From an uncultured Ruminococcus sp. (GTDB lineage Bacteria > Bacillota > Clostridia > Oscillospirales > Ruminococcaceae), in assembly GCA_934435205.1 (NCBI GenBank), contig CAKSAK010000004.1:124001-188000 (forward strand): 64,000 nucleotides of DNA, given 5' to 3'. This document shows, piece after piece, positions 44,115 to 50,598 of the stretch. The notes beneath the pieces were generated by a model that did no database searches, was not told the DNA's origin, and saw only the letters and a list, made by a program, of their open reading frames with translations. Position 1 is the stretch's first letter. Each line of letters starts with the position of its first letter. Both the position numbers and the translations under genes were made by a program.

Positions 44115-45083
44115 ATGATAAGCTATGTGTTGAAAAATGACAAATATGAAATGAAAATCCCTGCCCTGACTTTTGGTGCGGCAGGTTTTGAGAGAAACGA
44201 TTGTGACGATGTGTATTTTGAGTTTCTCGACAAATATGTAGAGCTTGGCGGCTGGTGTATCGACACCGCAAGAGTTTACTGCGACTGGCTGGAGAATGGT
44301 CACGATTCCAGCGAGGGCGTAATAGGCAGGTGGCTCAAAGCCAGAAACAACCGTGATAAAATTTGTATCGCCACAAAGGGCGGTCACCCTGAAATGGGTC
44401 ATATGGACGAAAGTCGTCTTAGCAGGGAAGAGCTTACAAAGGATCTTGAAGCAAGCCTGAGAGTGCTGGGCGTTGACTATGTGGATATTTATTTTCTCCA
44501 CCGTGACGACCCGAAGATACCTGTGGAAGAGATAATGCCGATACTCAATGATTTTTATGAGAGCGGAAAGATACATTTCATAGGCGTTTCAAACTGGACG
44601 ACTCAGAGGATAGAGGAAGCAAATAAGTTTGCAGAGAAAAACGGTATGGAGCCTATCAGGATCAGCCAGATAAATTACAGCCTTGCACATTCGAGCGTTG
44701 AAACTTTCGGTGACAATACTCTTGTTTGTATGGATACAAAGGAGTTCCGCTGGTACAAGAAGCACGATTTTCCTGTTATGGCGTTCTCACCGCAGGCAAA
44801 GGGCTTTTTTGCAAAGCTTGCAAAGGGCGATGCTGCAAACAATCTCCCAGAGGGACAGTATGCAGGACCTGCAAATCTTGCAAGACTTGCAAAGGTAAAA
44901 CAGCTCAGCGAGCAGACCGGTGACACTCCGGCAAAGATAACCCTCGGCTATCTGAACAGCCAGCCGTTCTTTGTATCGTCAGTTTTCGCAGTAACAAAGC
45001 TGTGGCAGCTTGACGAGGATATGGAAGCGCAGGATCTTACATACGATCCAAAGACAGTGGCTTTCCTTGAAAATATGATATAA
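44115..45083 (+). CDS. Aldo/keto reductase
   Basis: A 322-residue NADPH-dependent oxidoreductase with the family features: the catalytic Tyr region (CIDTARVYCDW), the Lys in CIATKGGHP, the barrel motif VDIYFLHRDDP and GVSNWT. The start ATG 44115 follows AGGGGGAAG. The substrate cannot be predicted. Single gene with promoter and terminator. Confidence 0.88.
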   Translation: MISYVLKNDKYEMKIPALTFGAAGFERNDCDDVYFEFLDKYVELGGWCIDTARVYCDWLENGHDSSEGVIGRWLKARNNRDKICIATKGGHPEMGHMDESRLSREELTKDLEASLRVLGVDYVDIYFLHRDDPKIPVEEIMPILNDFYESGKIHFIGVSNWTTQRIEEANKFAEKNGMEPIRISQINYSLAHSSVETFGDNTLVCMDTKEFRWYKKHDFPVMAFSPQAKGFFAKLAKGDAANNLPEGQYAGPANLARLAKVKQLSEQTGDTPAKITLGYLNSQPFFVSSVFAVTKLWQLDEDMEAQDLTYDPKTVAFLENMI

Positions 45084-45090
45084 AAATAAA

Positions 45091-45123
45091 AGCACTCTGC
45101 ATTGACCGCAGGGTGCTTTATTT
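45091..45123 (+). terminator. Terminator of the aldo/keto reductase gene
   Basis: AGCACTCTGC/GCAGGGTGCT stem (45091-45100 with 45108-45117) followed by TTATTT. Confidence 0.85.
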
Positions 45124-45140
45124 GTATTCTTTATAACGTT

Positions 45141-45170
45141 GTAGGGGCTGGCGAGTACGCCGTCCCCTAC
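45141..45170. repeat. Short palindromic intergenic element
   Basis: GTAGGGG (45141-45147) pairs with CCCCTAC (45164-45170) around a GC-rich centre. Same family as at 31989, 53156, 53211 and 56911. Confidence 0.65.
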
Positions 45171-45181
45171 AGCTTTTTTGC

Positions 45182-45228
45182 AAAAAAAACTTAACTATGC
45201 AATGCCTGAATACATCACATAGTTAAGT
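45182..45228 (-). terminator. Terminator of the large minus-strand RNA
   Basis: ACTTAACTATG/CATAGTTAAGT perfect 11-bp stem (45189-45199 with 45218-45228), followed on the minus strand by eight T residues. Confidence 0.9.
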
Positions 45229-45250
45229 ATGTACGTTCATATTGATTATG

Positions 45251-46227
45251 CCATTGGTATTACGCCCTTCTGAAAATTCTAGTCGTAAACTCATGCTAAA
45301 TTGTACTTTGGACTCACGCCTTTCAGTAAAATTCTGTCCGCATAATATAAGTTATTCCATTGGATCTATTTCCTTTCGGTAAAAATAATCTCTAAGTGCA
45401 AATTACCTTTCCATTGGATCTATTTCCTTTCAAAATATTAAGTTATGCCTCAGTGGATAAAACTTAACGTGCCATTGGACTTAACACCTTTCGTGAAATT
45501 TATTGTCAATGAAATTTATCACATTTCCATTGGAATTATCGCCTTTCGCATAATTTCAAGATCCTACGCTTACCATATCAGATAAGCCTTGCTGAAGTAA
45601 CTGGCGGATTCACCTCCAAATATCAGATGTTCAAAAGCCTTGAGTGCATTTTCATAACGCACCACTCCTTCAGTATTTTATATGATCTTTAGAAAAATCT
45701 TAGTCAGTAAATCAAATCGGTAAGAGCATTAAGCTCGTAAATTTCTTGGCGGACTCACTCCATTCTATTTCATGTTCAAGTTCCTTTTGTGCATTTTCAT
45801 ATGCACCACTCCTCGAAATTTATTTGATTTTTATAGCTCTGTGAGCTTTTTATATTCAGAAGCTAAATTTTACATTGGAATCACTCTTTCAGTTTATTTC
45901 TTTACCTCTGAAAAGCTGAAATTGTGCATTGGAAACACTCCTGTCTAAATTTTATTTGCAAACCTTCTGTAACCGATCATGTCGATCACTCCTTATATAA
46001 AAGTTGCAAAATATTCAATTGTAAATTTGAGAGTATCCTTAAATTGCAGTAACTCTGTGCTGTGATTGATCCATGAGGCTCTGCAATTTCTTCCTGTGTA
46101 AATCATATATGTCTGGATTCCTGTCAGCTCATTCGTCTGCGTCTTGATCCTTTTTTACTTTAAGAAATTGCCGAGCCTATGGATACTCTCCTGGATCTCT
46201 GATGCGTCCATTGGACTCGCTCCTTTC
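45251..46227 (-). repeat. Fourteen GAAAGGAGUGAUUCCAAUGG-like units
   Basis: Units (plus coordinates) at 45251, 45306, 45357, 45411, 45472, 45528, 45601, 45653, 45745, 45798, 45873, 45927, 45978 and 46207. Each is about 17-21 bases; the consensus on the minus strand is GAAAGGMGTGAKTCCAATGG. Eleven units end in an ATG; ORFs after it are M-stop (45875), MA (45254), ME (45360), MER (45414), MAR (45475), MEM (45530) and longer ones of 10-18 codons at 45655, 45800, 45929, 45980 and 46211. The pairs 45798/45745 and 45653/45601 look like two diverged copies of one ~90-base block. Confidence 0.75.
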
Positions 46228-46457
46228 ATATCTTATTAGGTATCCGATGAGCCTGCCCGCCTGCTGAACTGTAGTGTACCTAGTGTCGGGTATATGCTGT
46301 GTCCACCGATCTGCCTGTGATATATAAGGAAAACCCTTTCGCCTTGCTCCGCTTCAGCCGTGCCACCTGAAATCGTTACTGCATCGTCAGATCGTTTACC
46401 GTTCCAACCGACCCTACTGTTTGCTTTTGCTTGGCCTCTTTGTTTTTCCTTGACTAT

Positions 46458-46486
46458 ACTATACCACATCTTTTAGCACTTGTCAA
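46458..46486 (-). promoter_or_regulatory. Promoter of the large minus-strand RNA
   Basis: Minus strand TTGACA (46481-46486), 17 bp, TATAGT (46458-46463), close to consensus. Confidence 0.85.
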
Positions 46487-46544
46487 TAGTTTTTCTCAAC
46501 TTTTTTGTATATTTTATATTTAATATTACTTTTACAAAATGCGC

Positions 46545-46573
46545 TTGACTTTGATTATGCAGTGTAGTATAAT
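46545..46573 (+). promoter_or_regulatory. Promoter of the DUF1292 gene
   Basis: TTGACT (46545-46550), 17 bp, TATAAT (46568-46573). Divergent from the large RNA promoter, 58 bases apart between -35 elements. Confidence 0.85.
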
Positions 46574-46589
46574 TAAAGTGTTGCGGTGG

Positions 46590-46618
46590 TCAGAAACAGT
46601 CTTTCTGTTCTGATTTTT
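46590..46618 (+). promoter_or_regulatory. Leader hairpin, attenuator-like
   Basis: TCAGAAACAG pairs with CTGTTCTGA (46590-46599 with 46605-46613, one bulge) and is followed by TTTTT. It lies about 10 bases after the predicted transcript start and 60 bases before the DUF1292 start, so it could stop transcription early. A second weak stem (CACT/AGTG) lies at 46630-46642. Confidence 0.5.
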
Positions 46619-46679
46619 CCGATATATCCCACTCAGAAAGTGCCGATATACCGCACAAGATCATGTTAGGAGGATAATT

Positions 46680-47036
46680 ATGGATAATGAGTTTCTGCCG
46701 GACCTCTACGAGCTGGAGGACGAAAATGGTAATAAGCAGACCTTTGAGCTGCTGGACGCAATGGAATATGAGGACGAGAAGTATTATGCTCTCACTCCTT
46801 ATTATGAGAACGGCGACGAAGCCCTTGAGGATTCAGGCGACGTTGTCATACTCAAGGCTGAGTATGACGAGAACAATGACGAGATACTAGCATCTATCGA
46901 AGATGACGACGAGTATGAGAAGATCGGTCAGATGTTCATGGAGCGTATCGAGGAAATGTTCGAGTTTGACGACGAGGACGAAGACGATGATTGCGGCTGT
47001 GGCTGCGGTTGTCACGATCACGACCACCTGTCATAA
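46680..47036 (+). CDS. DUF1292 acidic small protein with Cys/His-rich tail
   Basis: A 118-residue, extremely acidic protein of the DUF1292 (YrzB) family. It begins DNEFLPDLYELEDENGNKQ and ends in a metal-binding-like tail (DCGCGCGCHDHDH). AGGAGGAT precedes the ATG. In other Firmicutes DUF1292 genes lie next to ruvX; here it is separated from ruvX by 7 kb. Function unknown. Confidence 0.85.
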   Translation: MDNEFLPDLYELEDENGNKQTFELLDAMEYEDEKYYALTPYYENGDEALEDSGDVVILKAEYDENNDEILASIEDDDEYEKIGQMFMERIEEMFEFDDEDEDDDCGCGCGCHDHDHLS

Positions 47037-47114
47037 GAAAGATATCTCAGCATATAGGCTTGTCAATATGTAAAATGTACAATTTTATGTACTATGTTTT
47101 GCTGAAATTACCTA

Positions 47115-47143
47115 TTGATATTATGGATATGTTGTGATATACT
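47115..47143 (+). promoter_or_regulatory. Promoter of the ~260-nt RNA gene
   Basis: TTGATA (47115-47120), 17 bp, TATACT (47138-47143). Confidence 0.8.
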
Positions 47144-47149
47144 AAATAA

Positions 47150-47408
47150 CAGAAAAGGTTTCCTGCCTTGTGCGAACAAGCACAGTTATTATAAATCCAA
47201 CACTTCTAAAAAGGGATTCAGACTCTGGAAAGGGATTGCAGACCTCCCGAACGAGACCGCATATGCCGTTTCGGAAACGGACGAAGGGAGCGTGAAGCTT
47301 TCAGGCTGTTTTACCCACCCTGCTTTTATAGCGGGTTTATCGGCTGTGCGACGGCAAGGCGGCTTTTACTTAAACACTGAGCGTACCGATTTTTCGGTAC
47401 GCTTTTTT
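47150..47408 (+). ncRNA. Structured ~260-nt RNA, rod-shaped (6S-like candidate)
   Basis: Promoter upstream and an 8-bp terminator stem (GCGTACCG/CGGTACGC, 47381-47402) plus T6 downstream define a stand-alone transcript. Three collinear long-range helices fold it into a rod: CTGCCTTG/CAAGGCGG (47163-47170 with 47355-47362), GCACAG/CTGTGC (47180-47185 with 47344-47349) and ATAAATCC/GGGTTTAT (47191-47198 with 47333-47340). The apical part holds CTCCC/GGGAG and CCGTTT/AAACGG. A 100-codon frame crosses the region but has no ribosome site. The rod architecture suits 6S RNA; another Firmicutes RNA such as the raiA motif is possible. Family not confirmed. Confidence 0.7.
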
Positions 47409-47465
47409 GTGTCATAAAAACCATATCGGCATAAAATGAGATAACGGAGCGTCTGCAGTGATCGT

Positions 47466-47520
47466 ATGACAGTGGGTGACGCAGCCGAAGATCTGCGTCC
47501 GCAGGGCAGCCCGTTGTCAT
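47466..47520. repeat. 55-bp inverted repeat of unknown role
   Basis: Outer arms ATGACAGTGGG and CCCGTTGTCAT (two mismatches) enclose GACGCAG/CTGCGTC (47478-47484 with 47493-47499). Strong RNA or DNA hairpin with no adjacent T run. Could be a small palindromic element. Confidence 0.5.
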
Positions 47521-47548
47521 TTACTGCGTGGCATTTCGTTTATATAGA

Positions 47549-47583
47549 AAAAAGCCGCTGTGCCTGCGGGCATAACGGCTTTC
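47549..47583 (-). terminator. Terminator of the Spo0A-like gene
   Basis: AAAGCCG/CGGCTTT stem with inner TGCC/GGCA, followed on the minus strand by T6. Confidence 0.88.
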
Positions 47584-47589
47584 TTCTTG

Positions 47590-48417
47590 TCAGATAAATA
47601 AATTACTTTCACCAGTATGTTCAGTGGTGGCTGATAATGCCTTTTCCGTTGGATATTTGCTGTTTATGTATTCAGCGGCAACGAAAATAAATTCGCTGTT
47701 CGTGGGGTAGTGGTCAGGCCTTATGGCGAAATTTCCGAATATCTCGGCTTTGTCTTTGTCCTGAGCCTTTTCCCAACCGATCCTTATGGCAGTGCGCATA
47801 TTTCTTTCAACGCTTACTGTGGTTACTCCATGTGCCGCCGCTATCTCCGGGTAAATGACCTTTGTGACACGTCTGTTGGCTTTGTCTGTCGTAAGAGCCA
47901 TTTTTATTGCCTCTTTGATGTAACCATAGCCGTTATAATTCGGAGTTATGCACAACCGCTTCATCATTGTGGATATAGCAGATTGTATGTCTCCATTGGT
48001 GTACCCCTCATCAGAGCTTCTTGTTATTGTGATGTTCGGATCTGCAGAATCGTCATGACACTGAAGCGCTCTGAGTGCGTTTTTGATGTCCGCACAGCTT
48101 AGAGGACTTTTTATTATCATGTCTGCGTATTTTGCAAGTCCATTGTTTCCATTGTTGGTTTTTCTGTCGGAAAGCATGATTATTTTCAGCTTAGGACAAG
48201 CCCCTTTGAGATTTTTGCACAGCTCGTAGGGAAACTCTGTTATTTCTGAAACTATCAGAAAATCAGGTTTGCTTTTAAGCACCTCAAGCTGTATCTCCAG
48301 TGGATTGTAGTCTGACTGCGCAACATTGTACCCCTGTTTTTTCAGATAGTCTGCCACCTTCATGCCAGCCTGATTGAGGCTTCCGACAAGGATTTTGATC
48401 ACGTCTTTTTTACACAT
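47590..48417 (-). CDS. Spo0A-like regulator with a degenerate receiver domain
   Basis: A 275-residue protein. The C-terminal third has the Spo0A DNA-binding fold: GYGYIKEAIKMALTTD, VTKVIYPEIAAAHGVTT, VERNMRTAIRIGWEKA and PTNSEFIFVAAEYI. The N-terminal 115 residues have the receiver fold but not its active site: the acidic pair is replaced (ILVGSLN), and the phospho-acceptor Asp is Ser in DFLIVSEI; the Lys in IIKSP is kept. It therefore cannot be phosphorylated in the usual way. GGAGGAAG precedes the ATG. It is a paralogue, not the canonical Spo0A. Confidence 0.8.
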   Translation of the reverse strand: MCKKDVIKILVGSLNQAGMKVADYLKKQGYNVAQSDYNPLEIQLEVLKSKPDFLIVSEITEFPYELCKNLKGACPKLKIIMLSDRKTNNGNNGLAKYADMIIKSPLSCADIKNALRALQCHDDSADPNITITRSSDEGYTNGDIQSAISTMMKRLCITPNYNGYGYIKEAIKMALTTDKANRRVTKVIYPEIAAAHGVTTVSVERNMRTAIRIGWEKAQDKDKAEIFGNFAIRPDHYPTNSEFIFVAAEYINSKYPTEKALSATTEHTGESNLFI

Positions 48418-48468
48418 TTTAAATCTTCCTCCGATTTTTTTTATTTTTTAACTTTATACTACACTTGC

Positions 48469-48497
48469 AGTATAACATTTTTGCAATTTAATTTCAA
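48469..48497 (-). promoter_or_regulatory. Promoter of the Spo0A-like gene
   Basis: Minus strand TTGAAA (48492-48497), 17 bp, TATACT (48469-48474). Confidence 0.75.
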
Positions 48498-48891
48498 GTT
48501 TTTTACTTAATTTTCTTGCTTCTTGTACTATGTTTTAAGAAACACGCAACAATCTATACATAGTAAATAAACAAATGTCGGTTATGACCAAATTTTAAAT
48601 GAGATAATTGTGCAAATATTGTAATTTACACAGAGAAAATATGCTTTTGTGTCGTTTAAATCAATATATTATATGAACAAACTGACAATTCGCTATATTT
48701 TACACTGATTTTACATTGCTGCGAAAGCATTTTTTATGTAGAAAAAAGTCGAAAATACCAGTAAAAGTTGCTATATAGTTAATAAGATATTAATATAAAT
48801 GCATGAAATTATATTCGTTAATATTTACGAAATACTATAGAAATATATAAATGAACAGTGCTTTTACATGGCTTTTACAAAAGAGAATTTC
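48498..48891. other. AT-rich intergenic stretch, no gene seen
   Basis: About 390 bases of AT-rich DNA without an ORF that has a ribosome site. Two stretches resemble a 0A box loosely (AGTCGAAAAT near 48748 and TGTCG near 48652), which is notable beside a Spo0A-like gene but not significant alone. Confidence 0.5.
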
Positions 48892-48920
48892 TTGACAAAA
48901 GCTTTATTGCGTGGTAAAAT
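48892..48920 (+). promoter_or_regulatory. Promoter of the PH-like gene
   Basis: TTGACA (48892-48897), 17 bp, TAAAAT (48915-48920). It gives a leader of about 105 bases. Confidence 0.78.
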
Positions 48921-49032
48921 ATACGGGAGGATCATTGCCAAAAACATGGTCAGCAGCTTTTTTGTGCCACCAGTTTGCAGTGATACCTTTGTAAAAAATT
49001 ATAGATCATGTTGAGGGAGGCGACGTCGTTTT

Positions 49033-49449
49033 ATGAAAAAAGACGTTATCAATTACATTTGGACAGATAAGAAAAGAACGATTTTTGGTCTGCCTATATC
49101 ATTTACAAGATATTTTCTCACAGAAGATAAGTTTATAACACGCAAGGGTTTTCTCAGCATAGAGGAAGATGAGCTTGACCTTTATAGGGTCATCGACAAA
49201 AAGCTTGTCCTGCCGTTCGGACAAAGAATGTTCGGCTGTGGCACAATAGTAATGAATGTCAAAGACGTTGATACGCCTGTTAAGGAAGTCAAGTCCATAA
49301 AAGCACCAAGAGATGTGCTTGCACAGCTTGATAAGTATATCAATATAAATCGTGATAAATACCGTGTAAGGGGCAGAGATATGGTCGGCGGTGACGGCGG
49401 TCATTGCCATGATCATGATGATTTTGATATCCATGACGATATCATATAA
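49033..49449 (+). CDS. Small PH-domain-like protein with His/Asp-rich tail
   Basis: A 138-residue protein with a beta-rich core (LPISFTRYFLTEDKFITRKGF, then FGCGTIVMNVKDVDTP) resembling bacterial PH domains that read a short membrane or lipid-related fold. The C-terminus is GGHCHDHDDFDIHDD, a likely metal-binding tail like that of the DUF1292 protein 2 kb upstream. The ribosome site (GGGAGG) is 12 bases from the ATG, longer than usual. Function unknown. Confidence 0.7.
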   Translation: MKKDVINYIWTDKKRTIFGLPISFTRYFLTEDKFITRKGFLSIEEDELDLYRVIDKKLVLPFGQRMFGCGTIVMNVKDVDTPVKEVKSIKAPRDVLAQLDKYININRDKYRVRGRDMVGGDGGHCHDHDDFDIHDDII

Positions 49450-49467
49450 AGTTCTATAAAAATAAGG

Positions 49468-49501
49468 GGCTTTCGCAGATTTTTCTGTGAGAGCCTTTTT
49501 T
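49468..49501 (+). terminator. Terminator of the PH-like gene
   Basis: GGCTTTCGCAG/CTGTGAGAGCC stem followed by T6. Confidence 0.8.
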
Positions 49502-49517
49502 GGAGAGGAAAGTGTGA

Positions 49518-50588
49518 ATGTTTTCAAAAGAGTATTTTCAGTCCCTTGAAAGCTCGTGGGACAGGCTCAAAGCCTGTGAAAAGCCGATATTCATATACGG
49601 CATGGGCGACGGAGCGGAAAAGCTTCTTGACGAATTTGACAGACTTGGCATAAAATGCACAGGCGTTTTTGCAAGCGACGATTTTGTCCGTGGACAAAGC
49701 TTCAGAGGCTTTAAGGTGCAGACTTTCTCTCAGGTGCAAGCGCAGTTTGGGGATATCACAGTTGTGCTTGGCTTTGGCACGAGCCTGCCCGAGATAATGG
49801 AGCGTATCGAAAATATCGAAAAACGCCACGAGGTCATAGTACCTGAAATGTGCGTTGCAGGCGATGAGAATTTCAGCAAGGAAAAGCTTCTCTCAATGTA
49901 TTCTCAGGCTGAAAAAGCTTACCGCCTTTTTGATGACGATATTTCAAAGCTCACCTTTGAAAAGCTGACAGCGTTCAAGATAACAGGCAAGCTTTCTTAT
50001 CTCCGTGAGATATTTACGGATAAGGACAAGATAACCGAGATACTTCCCCTTGGAGAAAACGAGATATACTGCGACTTGGGAGCATACACAGGCGACACTG
50101 CCGCAGAGCTTATCTCACGCACAGGGGGAAAGTATGAGAAAATATACGCCCTCGAGCCTGAGCGAAAAAACTTTCAGAAATGCCTGAAAAATCTAAAAGC
50201 CTATGATAATATAAGCCTTTACAATGCCGCCGCATGGAGCGTAGATACCGAGCTTAATTTTGCAGGTGGTGCAGGCAGACAGGGAAGAGTAGATGCCGCA
50301 GGCAAAAGAGTCCGTGCAAGAAGTCTGGACAGCGTTCTTGCAGGCAAAAAATGCACCTATATAAAATATGACGTTGAGGGCGCAGACCTGGAAGCTCTCA
50401 AAGGCAGTGAATATATCATTTCACGCTATGCCCCGAAAATATGCAGTGCCTTGTATCACAGACCATATGATTACATCACCCTGCCGCTGTATATAAACAG
50501 CCTTTGCAAGGGCTATAAATTCTATATCCGTCAGGAAAGATACTACCCCGCATGGGAAACGAACCTTTTCTGCGTCCATGACAAATAA
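49518..50588 (+). CDS. FkbM-family methyltransferase
   Basis: A 356-residue protein. The N-terminal part (about 20-120) has a Rossmann-like segment (FIYGMGDGAEKLLDEFDRLG) seen in sugar-binding partners of such enzymes; the C-terminal part (175-350) is an FkbM SAM-dependent methyltransferase with YCDLGAYTGDTAAEL, YALEPERKNF and YIKYDVEGADLEAL. Such enzymes methylate glycans or secondary metabolites. Followed closely by the mannosidase gene, 10 bases after the stop. Confidence 0.82.
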   Translation: MFSKEYFQSLESSWDRLKACEKPIFIYGMGDGAEKLLDEFDRLGIKCTGVFASDDFVRGQSFRGFKVQTFSQVQAQFGDITVVLGFGTSLPEIMERIENIEKRHEVIVPEMCVAGDENFSKEKLLSMYSQAEKAYRLFDDDISKLTFEKLTAFKITGKLSYLREIFTDKDKITEILPLGENEIYCDLGAYTGDTAAELISRTGGKYEKIYALEPERKNFQKCLKNLKAYDNISLYNAAAWSVDTELNFAGGAGRQGRVDAAGKRVRARSLDSVLAGKKCTYIKYDVEGADLEALKGSEYIISRYAPKICSALYHRPYDYITLPLYINSLCKGYKFYIRQERYYPAWETNLFCVHDK

Positions 50589-50598
50589 GGAGATCTCA

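Larger units (their letters stand above)
45182..46451 (-). ncRNA. Candidate ~1.27-kb RNA with an array of extended Shine-Dalgarno-like units
   Basis: A strong promoter (46458-46486) and a strong terminator bracket about 1,270 bases with no convincing gene. The first 240 bases of the transcript are GC-richer; the rest is AT-rich and carries 14 related units spaced mostly 50-90 bases apart. Local stems support RNA structure: AAATTGCAG/CTGCAATTT (46041-46049 with 46081-46089), AGCTC-TGT-GAGCT near 45840, TTAAGTT/AACTTAA (45438-45444 with 45461-45467) and GTGCAT/ATGCAC (45789-45794 with 45801-45806). The longest ORF with a ribosome site is 18 codons (46155-46211, starts MDASEIQESI). It may be a noncoding ribosome-interacting RNA or a polycistronic micro-ORF transcript. 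I could not match it to a known RNA family. Confidence 0.65.

Noticed and set aside
45251..45550. CRISPR-like look of repeated ~20-base motifs
   Set aside because: Repeats diverge, spacing varies, no cas genes; each repeat is a ribosome-site-like unit.
46300..46400. T-box-like AGGTGGCACGGC in the large RNA's 5' part
   Set aside because: Differs from the T-box AGGGTGGNACCGCG at key positions and no aminoacyl-tRNA or amino acid gene follows.
45182..46451. ROOL or GOLLD large ornate RNA
   Set aside because: Size and array style differ from what I recall of these families; cannot be settled without a covariance search.
46236..46469. 77-codon minus-strand frame in the 5' part of the large RNA
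   Set aside because: Its only ATG overlaps the promoter -10, so it is not in the transcript; no internal start with a ribosome site.
47115..47417. 100-codon frame across the 260-nt RNA
   Set aside because: Start lies in the promoter and no ribosome site exists; the region's complementary helices explain it better.
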